From NCBI GenBank assembly GCA_029962745.1, contig CM057162.1, positions 21,231,319 to 21,295,318 on the forward strand: a stretch of DNA of 64,000 bases, given 5' to 3'. Positions 33,808 to 46,155 of the stretch are shown here, one piece after another. This DNA comes from Echinometra lucunter (lineage: Eukaryota > Echinodermata > Echinoidea > Camarodonta > Echinometridae). Position numbers and translations under genes: made by a program. The notes beneath the pieces were generated by a model. That model was given only the letters and a program-made list of their open reading frames with translations. It made no database searches and was not told the origin of the DNA. Position 1 is the stretch's first letter, and every line of letters begins with the position of its first letter.

Positions 33808-35029
33808 GTATGTCACTCAAATTCTCTTTCTTATCCTGTCACTTTTAATATTACCCGCATTTACTCCTCGAAATCAAGCTAACACACCTTTAGAATTCTC
33901 CCTAACCCTCGCCAATTTTTAGATGTAGTCATAATGATAATATTGTCGTTGAAATCCGGGCGAATTTCGGGCGCAGTTTTCGAGATTTCTTTGTTGTGAG
34001 TGCGAATAGCGATGTTGAGCGTGTGTGAGTGGCAGCCGTATATAACGCCCGTTTTTTGTATTGGGGAGTGTTTTATGTGTAGACAGGCGAGTTGGTGTAT
34101 GATTTATTCGTTTAGCGCTACGGTGCGTTTCTTACGGTAAATGCATGTTGTGTGGCCGTAGACGTAATATGCTTACATATGTGAGTGAGAGATGCTGTAT
34201 GACTGTATGTAGGACCACCAAGAAATGACACATTTTCCTTAGAATATCAGCTATACCTTTGCCGTGGAATCGCATCTGTTGTACATCAACATGAATTATA
34301 ATGGTTTGGATCTCTCTTTTGTATATTAAACATATCGGGACCTAAAGTTTGCTTCATGTATATGTTATGAATCATACACAACGTCAACAGACATATACCC
34401 ACATACACATGATCATCATGATCATCATAGTACAATGCAGTGTAATGTGAATAAAACATATGTTGTGATCATGAGCAAATATGCATTGCTAATTATCATA
34501 ATAGAACCACCATTGTACTGTATAAAAAGAATATATTAATGCATACCAGCATACATATTGTTTGGTATCTTTATCTTCTTGGCTGGCTGCTGGTTTACTA
34601 CAGCAGTGTTTGTGGTGTTCTGATGATAGTAAACTTGTGCTCTAGACCAAAAAAGTATTGTCAGAAATATCTCTCATAAATAGAAATGATCATTAAGTAA
34701 GACGCTAAATAATTAGAAAGTCCCACATTTATGCCCTTTTACTCTATTGATAAACATACAATGTAATCAGTCAATATATTTTTTAATGTATGCTAATTAA
34801 GTGTACAGGTTTTTTCTCATTAAATTAAGGGGATTTCTTTATATAAAATGCTTAGAAAATAATTACTTTACTTTACTTTAATCCCACGATGATATAGGAA
34901 AACTGCCTGTACATCGATCATAGCTTGTGATCACGAAAAGTTATACATTTTCCTCGACTTATCAAGTTGAATAATTATGTGGGAAAGGACAAACAAATAA
35001 GAGGGAAAAAAAATAGTCCAAAAATTCAA

Positions 35030-35510
35030 TTATTCCCCCCCCCCCCCACTCCTCAAAGTGGATTTTATTAAAATGTGTGTATCAACTCAGTGAGTTTTGG
35101 AAAGGTGAAAAATGAAGGACCAAAAAATAACCGCTTTTTTGGTTTTTAATCACATTTTCGAATAAATATTCTGAAATATGATGAGCAATTTAAGCGAAGT
35201 GAGCTAGCCAAAAATGGCTACTTTTCTTGTTTTTAATCGCATTTTAGAAAAGAAATTTTAAAATATAACGAGCGAGCGAGCGAGCCAAAAATGACCGCTT
35301 TTTTGGTTTTCAATCGAAGTTTTGAAGAGCAGAAAATGATATTTTAGAGCACTTCACAGCTTGAATATGATGCTTATGACAACATCTACTTATTTACAAA
35401 TTACTGTATAATTTTTCTTTTCAGTCCTCAAAATTTCTGGGGGGGGCAACTGGGGGGGGGGGCAAAGCTTCTGAGTGGGAGGCAAATGCCCCCCCCCCAT
35501 GCCCCCCCCC
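35030..35510. repeat. Diverged relative of the 29690-30235 element
   Basis: Begins after a C-run with ACTCCTCAAAGTGGATTT and carries the same CCAAAAATAACCGCTTTTTT and CAATCGCATTTT-type tandem units with AGCGAGCGAGC linkers. It runs into G- and C-homopolymers that end in GCCGCCACTG, a possible hAT end. Confidence 0.55.
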
Positions 35511-36622
35511 CCTTGGTGCCGCCACTGTTGGTACTACTACTACATTTTCATGACCTTGTTCAACTTTGTGGAAATTATGTCGGTCTACATTTACCATAGT
35601 TTTAGAAATATTTTTGGACAATTAAAACATATTTTTAGAGTATGGAACAGTCATTGTATTTAAAATAAAACTTTTATACCCTACAACATTATTGTTTTCT
35701 GAGGAAACTGTTGCAGTATTACTTACTCATCTTAGTTGTTGGTTGTTATTTTTTTTCTTCCAGAAATTGAGTGCCCTGGTTGGAAGTTGCTTTTACTTTT
35801 TATTTTACAATTATGGTTTTAAATTCTATTATTTGAATATCAACATTTTTAAAACTGCTGTTGGGCAATTCCACGGCAAGGGTGTAATTCTGTTACCAAC
35901 ATTTTTAGACTTTTTGTGCCTCTTTGTACTCTGCCTCCCTTCTCGCCATTTAATACTCTGTAAATATGCCCAATTGCCCATTCTTTCATGCGAGCTCTTT
36001 CATTCTAACAATTTTATTCTTACATTCATAATATTGTGGTATAACACCTTGGTAACGGAATTACCAGAAAAAAGCACCAATTTTAAACTTCAAACATGTC
36101 TTTTAAAATCAAACATGCATTATACCAACACAGACTAAGATTGTGGAAGTCTGTATTGTTTCAGCTTTTTTTTTATTCAAAGATTTGGCTGTTCAGGGCT
36201 GTCAGAGTGATTGTTTTTATTATAAATGTGAAGTAAGGTGACTGTTTTTCTGCTGCGGAAGTGTCCTGTTTCTTTCCTGAAAGTTTGTGAATTGTTTAAT
36301 GCTCATGTACCATTTTGGTAGCACAAAGAAAATTGGCATTAAACTAATTAAAATAGTCTGCCTTTTTAAAGAAGGCTACATGCATGCAAATTTCAATCAT
36401 ATGATATTCTATTCATGATTTCCAGTGGAATTCAGTGTATATTTGAAATGATCGCAAATTCGCAATGTAAAAGAACATTGCTAAGTTTGTTTAATGTTCA
36501 ACTTGAGAAGGAATAAACCTTGCAACATCTTAGTTTTGGTACATGTATCTTATTACTGAGTAGCTAACAGCAAAGAAATCTGACAAGAAGTTTTGAGGGC
36601 CTACCAAAACTGTACATACATG

Positions 36623-36984
36623 CAGGGTTCTCACTAGAAAAAAATCCACACACGGTTCCCACTCTGCGCAAAGCGTGGAAGTTTCGGAAGTTTTACGGAA
36701 TAACACCTCGTTACGTGTGGCGGCAGTATATGCTATAGTAAAAGGATGAAAAATACTTCCTGGTAAGCAGGAGTTGTCTACTAATGGCATAAAAGTAAAA
36801 ATACATTGCCAAAAAGCAAAATAATCTGTGACATTTATCATTATTGTTAGGAATATATACTCCAATGTTTTTTTACCCTTGTTGCAATGCATGGTGCAGC
36901 AATTTCACACATGGTTCTTCCTTGTCTGAAACCCTTTACGCATGGTATTAGAACCATGGGTGTTATGTACTGGCGAGAACCATG
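36623..36984. mobile_element. hAT-type MITE with perfect 8-bp TSD
   Basis: Ends CAGGGTTCTCACTAG and CTGGCGAGAACCATG are imperfect inverted repeats, flanked by CATACATG on both sides (36615-36622 and 36985-36992). No coding capacity. Confidence 0.8.
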
Positions 36985-37111
36985 CATACATGTATGTAAG
37001 GGGCTAACCATCAGCTCTGAGGTCAACTAAATTGTGACTGACATTCTCAAGAGAAAAGTGGAAACAGCAGGGCAAAGGTCGTGTACATGTATCCCATAAT
37101 ACAGAATATGA

Positions 37112-37245
37112 ACTCTAAAAACTAAAATGTTAAACCACCATTGCCGGCGAGTGACTACATTTTCAAAGTATTAATCTACCATTTTGAAAATGTAGTCACT
37201 CCTTGACCCTTTTATAGGGTGATTTAACATTTTAGTTTTTAGGGT
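37112..37245. mobile_element. Small foldback MITE
   Basis: CTCTAAAAACTAAAATGTTA at the left and TAACATTTTAGTTTTTAGGG at the right are inverted. A second inner palindrome, GAGTGACTACATTTTCAAA with its complement, lies at about 37150-37202. Confidence 0.75.
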
Positions 37246-37918
37246 GTAAGATTATCCAGTTCAGAAGAAATTTAGAAGTTTTTAAAAATAATAATCATGG
37301 TAATAATAATTGTCACGACAATAGAAGAATATTATCACAAAATGAGTGCCATTTTTTATTAATTTAAAGTAAGGGAAGTTAGGGAACTGTCACATCATAA
37401 AATAATATCTTTTGAATGATGCACAGCTCATTATATATGAATGAATATTTCCCAAATTATGATTAAAGTTCTTATCATATTCATTTTATTTGGCAGCTTT
37501 AATGCAAATATTTCAAATTGACGAAAATTCATACATGTACAAATGTATAACATGTACTGAGACGAACTTACATGTACATGAACAGTATAGTGTCCACATT
37601 TCCACGTACATGTATCCACACAAAATTTATCAAACTGTTTTGCATTTTTGAAGCTTTTTTTTATGCTGGAAATTTTTAGTTCGAAAGAGACTCAATGTTT
37701 GAATAAGAGGCATAGACACTCCTTTCCCAAATAATGTTTCACGGGATTTGTATTTACATAATCAGATGAAAATAAAGCAGAAACAAAGTAATGTGATTCA
37801 AGATGATAAAGAAATATTGGATAGCTACATTGTACAAGTACCTACCCATCAGGCCAGTATTTGAAGTTTTCGGACCAGTGACATCACTGAAGTAATAATA
37901 AGGCCCTGAAGACCTTGT

Positions 37919-38709
37919 ATAGACCAATTTCACAACGCAAGAGGGCAGCAGACTGTTCGACACAGTTCGACATACTGGGGTGGGCGCTCCAACTTTTATA
38001 GTACACAAGTCAATAGCGCGTTATGTACATTCGTTCGATTTTTTGTCTATTTTGACCAGTATATGCAGATTTATTTTAATATTTGCGATGAGAAATTATC
38101 AGGGAAGTTCAGGTCGCAGCTGTGCGGTGCTCAAATGCCACAAGGATTAGAGAAAGTTTAAAAATTGGAAGCTAACTGAGTGCGAAATTCACTCGCTTTT
38201 GACTCATGAAGCCTGTTTGTGTGAGAAGCCGTACTCCCTACACAGGTTTCCGTAAGCAATGTGAAGGAATTCGTCGCCAGTGGGTAAAAACATCAACAGA
38301 AGGGACTTTTAAATCAAGAAACATATCATTATGTACTTTGGCGTAAAATTTAATGAGTGAAAACTTGACTTTGTAAACAGGGTAAGATTTAGGGCTCCCG
38401 TTTACTAAGGCTTCTATGCTGCAATCGAACTTTTACTGACAAAACTAAGTTGAAAAACCATCGAAATTACAAAAATACATCATACCTTCATCCGTCAGAT
38501 ATTACCATTGTCTTACCTCATCTACCCATGTATCCATGCTTTATTTTATTGATCTAGAATAAAGTAAATGGAACAATATCGGGGCATATCTCATATCTTA
38601 CATTCATTTTGTACACAGAGCCAATCGCGGTCAGCGCGCTTGCCCACAGCAGCAATGGCGTCGCCGATAGAGGGCCAAATACATAAACCGGCCGTGAAAT
38701 TGGTCTATA
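37919..38709. repeat. Inverted-repeat element with TATAGACCAATTTCAC ends
   Basis: TATAGACCAATTTCAC at 37919 is exactly inverted as GTGAAATTGGTCTATA at 38694-38709, about 790 bases apart. No transposase motif in between. Probably a non-autonomous DNA transposon with TA target. Confidence 0.6.
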
Positions 38710-39439
38710 GAACAGGAAACTGTTTTTATCATGACAGAATAAAAAAAGAATAATTCTTTCTTTCTTTCATTCTTTTTATATAGATAGGAAGTACAAAAAT
38801 GCTGCAGGAGTGGGGAGAATGATGATTCTATATTACATTTTATGTCAATAGCTGAAGATATGAATATTTTTTGCCAAAAATATTCCTAAAATTCCCACTG
38901 GAAATTATAAACATTCCGTACAATAACTGAAAATCTGGAAAGTTTAACAGATATTCAATCTGAGAGGAAAATTCTAAATTCAAGCGTAAAAACTTATTTG
39001 AAAAAGAGAGCTTCTGATCTTGGTAAGAGAATCTAGCTTTCTGTTCTAAACATGTGTTTCTTAGCTTAGCCATGGTAAGTATTATAACCTGCCTCACCCT
39101 GACCCTCATGCCTTTAACAGCTCTCCATTATTTTTAGCAAATATGAATTAGACGCTGAGTTTTCTGGGCAGTCTTCTTCAAGATTTTTTTTCCCTAGAAG
39201 AATGGTTGCAGAATATTTTTAGCTTGTAGTTTAGTTTACTCTGTCAATATTGTAGGCTGGAGACTACAGCTGTCATAGAAAAATAAGTTGTTTCAAGTTT
39301 ACCACAGTGCTGCAAACAGTTGTTGTACACTGTAAAGAATATAGTGGCAAAAAATGTCCAACATTTTGAAATTATTTGTTAGACCAATTTTTGTTCAATC
39401 ATGTCTTAGGCTGTGTATTAGGCATTATTATCCATATCA

Positions 39440-39525
39440 GCTATTTTTAATAATAATAATAATAGTGGATATTTCTATAGCGCCTTTTCCACAAGATACA
39501 AAGTGCTTTGAGATGTCATCCCTGG

Positions 39526-39601
<76 letters not shown>

Positions 39602-39602
39602 C
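39440..39602 (-). repeat. LINE/SINE 3' tail with (ATT)n microsatellite
   Basis: On the minus strand a segment ending GGCGCTATAGAAATATCCAC runs into (TTA)n. On the other side is the (ATT)n tract of about 75 bases at 39525-39600. It resembles the 3' end of the SINE at 23060-23355 (GCGCTATACAAGAACTGT). The poly-Ile/Asn ORFs here are microsatellite artefacts. Confidence 0.6.
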
Positions 39603-39999
39603 ATTGCTTGATTTTATATTAAAGGTGGGCAAAGCATATCTGTAGTTAGATAGAAACTTGCCAAAAGCTTCAGAGTTGGCCAACATTGCATTGCCCTCAT
39701 TGCATAGCAAGTTTTACTTAGTACTTGATACTTGGTACTGGTTTTTGATCATGCAAGAGATGTGATAAAATGTGTTTAAACTGGAGATGGAGTTGGGGTA
39801 CATGTAAGGCTGTAAGCCTTATGTCTATCCTATCTTTTCTGCCCCCCCCCCCAAAAAAAAATGATTTTAATGTTACATGTAGTACATTTATCTTAGTGCA
39901 ATGCATGGTTAGTTTTTTTAGCTGTCTTTCATGTTTTAATTATATTTCTCCAACATCAAGAGACAAAACTCAAAACTCACTTTTTTCTTTAGATGTAGC

Positions 40000-40395
40000 A
40001 TCTACCCAATCGCTTTTGTTTGGGGTCTTGTTCGAATCCTTTAAGTTTGACTTCCCCTCTTGCCCCTGATATGAGGGTTAAAAGGTCTTGAGTGTGTATT
40101 ACAGTGCTAGAGCAAGGCTTGCATCTCTTTTAAGTTTGGATTGTGCACAATTATGAATAAGATTAATATATTAAAACTTATATTCATTTGCCACTTCAAT
40201 TTCTGTAGGGCTTTGCAAGCCTATGAGTACCAGTAATATAATTTATCCTATACCCATTTTGCTTTTGTCTGTGTTGTGTTCCAGTCTTGCAGCTTTGACT
40301 TCCCCTATTCCCCTTTTGAGGGTTACAACAGGGTGTTGAGTGTGTAACAGTGCAATGCAAGGCTTGCATCTCATTTATGTTTTGATTGTGGTTTA
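40000..40395. repeat. Diverged tandem duplication
   Basis: Segments at about 40000-40150 and 40248-40395 share TTTGACTTCCCCT, GAGGGTTA, TTGAGTGTGTA and GCAAGGCTTGCATCTC in the same order. Confidence 0.6.
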
Positions 40396-40453
40396 ATAGC
40401 ACCCAGTCTCACTTGACTGACAGGCCAGGTCAACAGAAAGGTCATGTTGCCAA

Positions 40454-40463
40454 TGATTGACAG
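40454..40463 (+). promoter_or_regulatory. Perfect PREP-PBX decamer TGATTGACAG
   Basis: Exact match to the heterodimer consensus bound by PREP/PKNOX with PBX, inside the presumed first intron of a PKNOX-type gene. Confidence 0.45.
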
Positions 40464-40606
40464 CTCTATTGTTTAGTTGTTTGTTTTAGCTGGCTTACAA
40501 CACCCCCTTTTCCTTGCACCCATGCTTGCTTGCATACACAGGCCTCAAATAGAGCATGGGTAGTCTGCAAGCTCAGACTTTAGTTTGGCCTTGGATGGAG
40601 ATACAA

Positions 40607-41312
40607 TAGGCGTATTCACACAGAAGAGGAATCGCGATTCAAATCACGATCCAAATTTCAGTTTAACTGCTACCGTTCACACACGAGGAAAAATCGAAAT
40701 TTGGATCGCGATTCAAATTTTGATTTTGTTTTGGACCATTCACAAACATGAGGAAGCGATGGAACCAGGCAGGAGAGCCCACAAACTTCTCTGCTTAAAT
40801 TTCTGTTATACATGATCTGGACAGGGAAAAATACACATTGACAAGTAAAGGGGCTACAGGAAGTACAGCAACAAGCTCAATAATTAAATACTAAATTATT
40901 ATACACTACTAGTAACATTCGATTACTATAAGAGATCAACGGCACCAAGATAGCATGCAGTGCGTACATGCTTATCCATTTAATGCATGCATCCTTTATG
41001 TAACATACACTCCAGACACTGCAAACACATAAACTGCATGCATAGCGCATTGATCGCACAAGCGCAAAGAATGATGGGATAGATAAAACCAATTTTCTAA
41101 TCATGATTTTGTTCACACACACAACGCACGGCAAATAATTGCGATTATTCTGAAAAATCGCTCTTCTTACTGCGAGTTGAATCGCAATTAGAATCGCGAT
41201 TATTAGTGAGACTATTCTGTCCACATAAAATAAAATCGATTTTCTAATTGCGATTAAAAAAAAAAAAAAGATTTTTGAATCTCACTTTTTACCTTGTGTG
41301 TGAACACCCCTA
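40607..41312. mobile_element. Foldback element with GTGTGAAC-type ends
   Basis: TAGGCGTATTCACAC at the left and GTGTGAACACCCCTA at the right are inverted. The interior carries many ATCGCGATTC/GAATCGCGAT palindromic motifs. The ends recall Harbinger-like MITEs, but no TSD is resolved. Confidence 0.55.
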
Positions 41313-41440
41313 GTGTGTCTGGAGCCAAGATTACAATGTACATATTGCAACTGATATATACTAGATAGTAATATTTATATTGGTCACATTGTGGCCCACA
41401 CCCTGCACACTTAAAACCATTTGAAAGACTTTGAAAGTAA

Positions 41441-41936
41441 TTAAAGGCATTGGTTAACTTTGTGAGCAGCTGATTTAAAAAATTCTCAAAGTAAGATGAA
41501 ACATGTGTATGAGTACTTGTATTTATACTCAAAAACCCTGAAACCATCCATAATTTGGAAGGAAAAGCTGTAAGTTAGACGCAAACCGTGATTTTATTAG
41601 CTTTCGTCTCGAGAGACACTGAACTAAGAGGACCGTTTGCGCGAATTCAAAAATACCATTACTTGCCTTCCGCCACGTGATACGTCAGTACACACAGTGC
41701 GGTCCGTTGAGTCATGTGCGCACGCGCACTCCTTACGTTGGGTCTATGCAACCGACCCTCGTATATTTTTCAAACATTGGTTCACATTTCTAATATTTAA
41801 AAATACTTCCCGTGGATATTATGCTTTGAAACTTTCACACTGGTATTTTTACACTATAACCCTAATGTTTATCCCATTTTAAAGTAACAAAATGAGATTT
41901 TTTAAAAATCATAACAATGTTAGCCAATGCCTTTAA
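41441..41936. mobile_element. TTAAAGGCATTGG MITE (family E, copy 1)
   Basis: Ends TTAAAGGCATTGGTTAAC and GTTAGCCAATGCCTTTAA are inverted. Conserved interior includes GATGAAACATGTGTATGAGT and a central GC-rich block with GCGCACGCGCACTCC. Confidence 0.8.
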
Positions 41937-44760
41937 GAGAAATATAAGATAATGTACTGATGACATATTAACCTGTTGGCTATACTGAAACAGGGAGGCC
42001 CCTGTATTAAGTCTATGGGAAGGAGAGAATTCAGTATTCAACGTGTTAAAGCCCATGTACACTTTTGGTAGAAAAAGAGAATTGGCATGAAATCAATGAA
42101 GTATAGGCTTACGTGTAGTCTCACATTGTTTGTAAGATTGTGTGATATTCCATTCATGATTTCCGGTGAATTTAAGAGTAAATGTCTGAAGGGAATGCAA
42201 ATTGCAATAGAACTCTGTCCTGCACTATAGATATGACCCCTGCACAGTGCACGCTGATGGCTCCCTGCACAACATTACTGTGCTTCGTTGCGTTTTTCGC
42301 ACTATAGAATTCCTGTTCGTTTTACATGTATATAGGCACTGTGTGATGCTGCGTCAATGCTGTTTTCAAGGACTTACATGTAAAACTAAGTTTTGACATA
42401 TTTTTTTTACTGTAAATACACCCACTTCAGTGAGTTTATATGTAATATCCTTTGCATCATAACAATTTTAGGATACATTCTATCTTATCATCTGGCAGTA
42501 AATTTAAATAATGAAATTTACTTTTGTTCGATTTCCCAAAACTTCAAAACTATACACTCTCTTTAAGGGAAGGATTTACAAGTACAACTAAAGCATACAC
42601 TATTGCAAAAATAGCCTGTTCAGATTGGTGGCCAAGCAAAACCAAATAAACCACAACTACAGTACTACAATTATCAGGAATAAATATGACAAGATGGCCG
42701 AAGATTACTTATTACTGCAAGGATGTTAGTTCCATGCATTAACCTTGATGTCTGAAAAATAGAATAAAAACCTTATTTTTTTCAAATTTTCATTTAACCT
42801 TAATTTTTTTGATAGTACGCAAAGATTTACATCACTATTTTGATGAAGTCAGTCGCAACATATTAAAGGAGAATCCATAGACCATAGGACTGTAAACATA
42901 CAGGTTTTCCACAATCCCTTTAAACAAGTTTTATTACATGTTCAAAATCACACCATTTTTAGATTGTTTCTCTGGGGTTTTTTTTTCTAAAAAAAATGCG
43001 CTCCTTTAGCAAGTTCACCTCTCTCAAACATATACCCTCAACAAATGCAACTCAAAAAACCTCAAGAAACATACCCTTTTCTTGATGTTTTTGCTAATTG
43101 AAACCCTAGAGATGTCTGGCAGGGGCAGGAACACTATAACCCCTCATGTGTCAGCTGTTCTTTGATTCTTTTACCCAGTTGGTTAAGGGATAGGTCTATA
43201 TCAGCGGAGACTGAACTTGGCTCAAGGTTGCAAAGTAAAGTGTCAAAAAGAGAAGTCTGTACATTGAGACTACATGTTCCTTGGGGTGAAGAAATTTTTA
43301 GCAATTCAAGGAATTTATTTGTCTGCAGATTTATTAGCGCTTAAACTTTGTGTTCGGGACTTTTCCATGTAGTTTCAAGTAGAATTTTGTGATTTCAATA
43401 TTGATAGAAAAAATAATATTTCTAATTTTAATTGGATCTTTGACCCCCTTGAACTGGTTGAATAACACCTCTTTTATGGTAGATGCATTGACAAATGCAT
43501 GATAATACTGGATACTCACAAAATACTTGATTTTTTCCCCATTTTCTTTCATATGAATCTATCCTTATTCATTTTGATTTATGTCATTTACATTATATTT
43601 GAATAACCAGTGACCATGACATCATGACTGAGATACAGTTTCTGCCATTCTGTGTTCCTCTGATTGTAACTTGTTTGATCTAGATCCGATGGTAGACATC
43701 GAAAAAATTATCTGATTCTAAGGTGTACCACAGGCACTCACCAAAAGAATTTTGCTCTGTATACATGGGTTCAGTGGTACTATATCCAAAATAAGAGCTG
43801 TAAATATTGCTTCTATAAAGAGATATTGCGAGTTCAAACATACTGTCGGTTAACAGAAAAGTGACTAGTGAATTTTCAGTGTAATTATGCACAGGTGTGG
43901 ATTAGGGTATTTATGGAAGCCATTATTCCATTTCACCTGTTATGGTCTTTATTTTATCATTTAATTTTGTCAGACTCTGAAACTGCTAATGCCAGGTCAA
44001 CAGTTTTATTTATTTTTTCTTCGCTGGGTTGTGGAAGGGGGATTTCACATGTACTAGGTGTACACAAATGATATATTTCAGGTGATAGTACAATTTGATA
44101 GGTGTATGTGTTATGTCTGAGGGAGGTGTATATACCATGCAAAGAAAGAACAAGAGAGAAGTTCTCATTGACGTTCTAATAATAGTTGAAAAGGGCCAAT
44201 CAAAAAACAGATCGTGTAAGAGAGAGAGAGGGAGAGAGAATGATGTACATTCATGTAATGTGCTGTTGCATAGTCCGATGAGTCTGATTTGATATCAGCA
44301 TAACACACGCTTTTCACAGCTTCTTGCCCAGGGCATATTTAACGGGTTAATGATAAAACCACTGGCACTGGATTTAATACTCATTAAGAAAAGATAAATA
44401 TCTTTGCATGTTGGAATTGTAAAAAAATTATTCTCCCCCCCCCCCCCAAGCCCAAAATCATTACATGGTTGGTGCAGGAAGGGGAGTCTCAAAGCAATAT
44501 AGACAGATTGAGAGATATAGAGACAGAGAGAGATGAAATATTAAGAAAGATAAATTCCTTTGGGTAAAATAGAGAACATACAGAAGACTAAAGAACATAT
44601 AGAAGACTAAACCCCTATAAACTAAGATTGTCGTGTGATTAGTGCAGGAAGGGGAAAAATCTCTTCGTAGGGAAAGTAAAGCTTAAGCAAGACAGAGAGA
44701 TAGAGAGGGGGGGAAAAAGAAAGTGAGATATGAAAAAGGGAAAATATTTTGGGAAAGAAT

Positions 44761-44767
44761 TAAAGAG

Positions 44768-44808
<41 letters not shown>
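44761..44808. repeat. GA microsatellite
   Basis: (GA)n run followed by a G run; similar but shorter tracts near 44220 and 44515. Confidence 0.9.
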
Positions 44809-44811
<3 letters not shown>

Positions 44812-44959
44812 AGGAACTTGGTCAAAATGGGAGACTGCAAAATATGAGAGAAAAATATGTTTAAACAGAACGATAATTTTAGGGAATTCAAAGAATTATG
44901 GAAAGAGAGTTGTGATCAAAGAAAGAGTAAAAAGTGAGTCTTGATGAATCATATGTGTA

Positions 44960-44969
44960 TGATTGACAG
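44960..44969 (+). promoter_or_regulatory. Perfect PREP-PBX decamer TGATTGACAG
   Basis: Second exact match to the PREP-PBX consensus, also preceded by A (ATGATTGACAG), like the one at 40454. Both lie upstream of the first coding exon. Confidence 0.45.
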
Positions 44970-45662
44970 TTTTATTGTTAGGTTTATTATTTGTGCATAC
45001 CAGTAACTGGGTGTCTTTGTGCACTCCCTGTGACCCAGGTAGCCAACTATACAGTCAGTACCATATAGCAAGGATCTACTATATAAACACCATATGTACA
45101 ATTATTTTATTTTAATATAGAAATACTAGACCATCCTCTCCATGTCAGGTCAAAGTAACCTTATATGCATATTTCATATCATTAAAAAGGGACATTTTTT
45201 GCCCTGTTAAATAGTCACCATACCCTTTGCTGTTGTTGACCTGGAATATAAGAACAGATTTAACATTATTGGTTTTGAGTACCCAGTATCCCTATGAGAC
45301 ACTTTTTTTTGGTAGCGATAACTCTTCCACAAGAAGAAGAGAATATGCACTTGTAGCATTCAGACAACATGCATTGTACACCCGAATTTTGCCTCAAGAA
45401 TTAGAAACATGTTATTTAGAACGTTATGACTCTTATTGTTTCTGATTTCAAAAGAAAATAAAATTTGAAACTGTTTGAGAACTTGAATTTTTATTGAAAA
45501 ATCAGGCAGTGGAATTATTCCAAGCAAAATTCTCGAGCTGTTTTTAAAATTATATTAGAGAAATGAATGGATAAAATTGAATGAGAAGCAGAGGCCTGTT
45601 TCATGAAACTGTCATTAGCCTAAGTTCTCGGACAGCATTATGGAGACACATCATGTTATGAA

Positions 45663-46155
45663 TTTGAAGGCATTGGCTAACTTTGTGAGCAGTGGATTTA
45701 AAAAGTTCTCAAACTAAGATGAAACATGTGTAGGAGTACTTGTATTTGTACTAAAAAACACTGAAACCAACCATAATTTTGAGTGAAGAACAGTTAGTAA
45801 GACGCAAACCACGATTTTATTAATTTTGGTCTCAGAGACAATAAACTAAGATGGCCATTTTGCTCGAATTCTAAAGGACCGTTATCTGCCTCCCTCCGTG
45901 TGATACGCCAATACACACAGTACGGTCCGGTGAGCCATGCGCGCATGCGCACTCCTAATGTCTAGTCTGTGCAACCGACCCTGATATATTTATCAAACAT
46001 TGGTTCACATTTTAATATTTAAAAATACTTCCTGTGGATATTATTCTTTGAAACTTGAAGACTGGTATTTTTACACTATAACCCTTATGTTTATCCCATT
46101 TTCAAGTAGCAAAATAATTGAAAAAAATTATAACAGTGTTAACCAATGCCTTTAA
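45663..46155. mobile_element. TTAAAGGCATTGG MITE (family E, copy 2)
   Basis: Same ends (GAAGGCATTGGCTAAC and TTAACCAATGCCTTTAA) and the same interior order as copy 1, in the same orientation. Confidence 0.8.

Noticed and set aside
35692..36138. 148-codon hydrophobic ORF
   Set aside because: T-rich sequence gives Phe/Leu-rich translation; no domain, no homologue that I recognise, and no splice sites in frame.
39354..39710. Poly-isoleucine and poly-asparagine ORFs
   Set aside because: Translation of an (ATT)n microsatellite.
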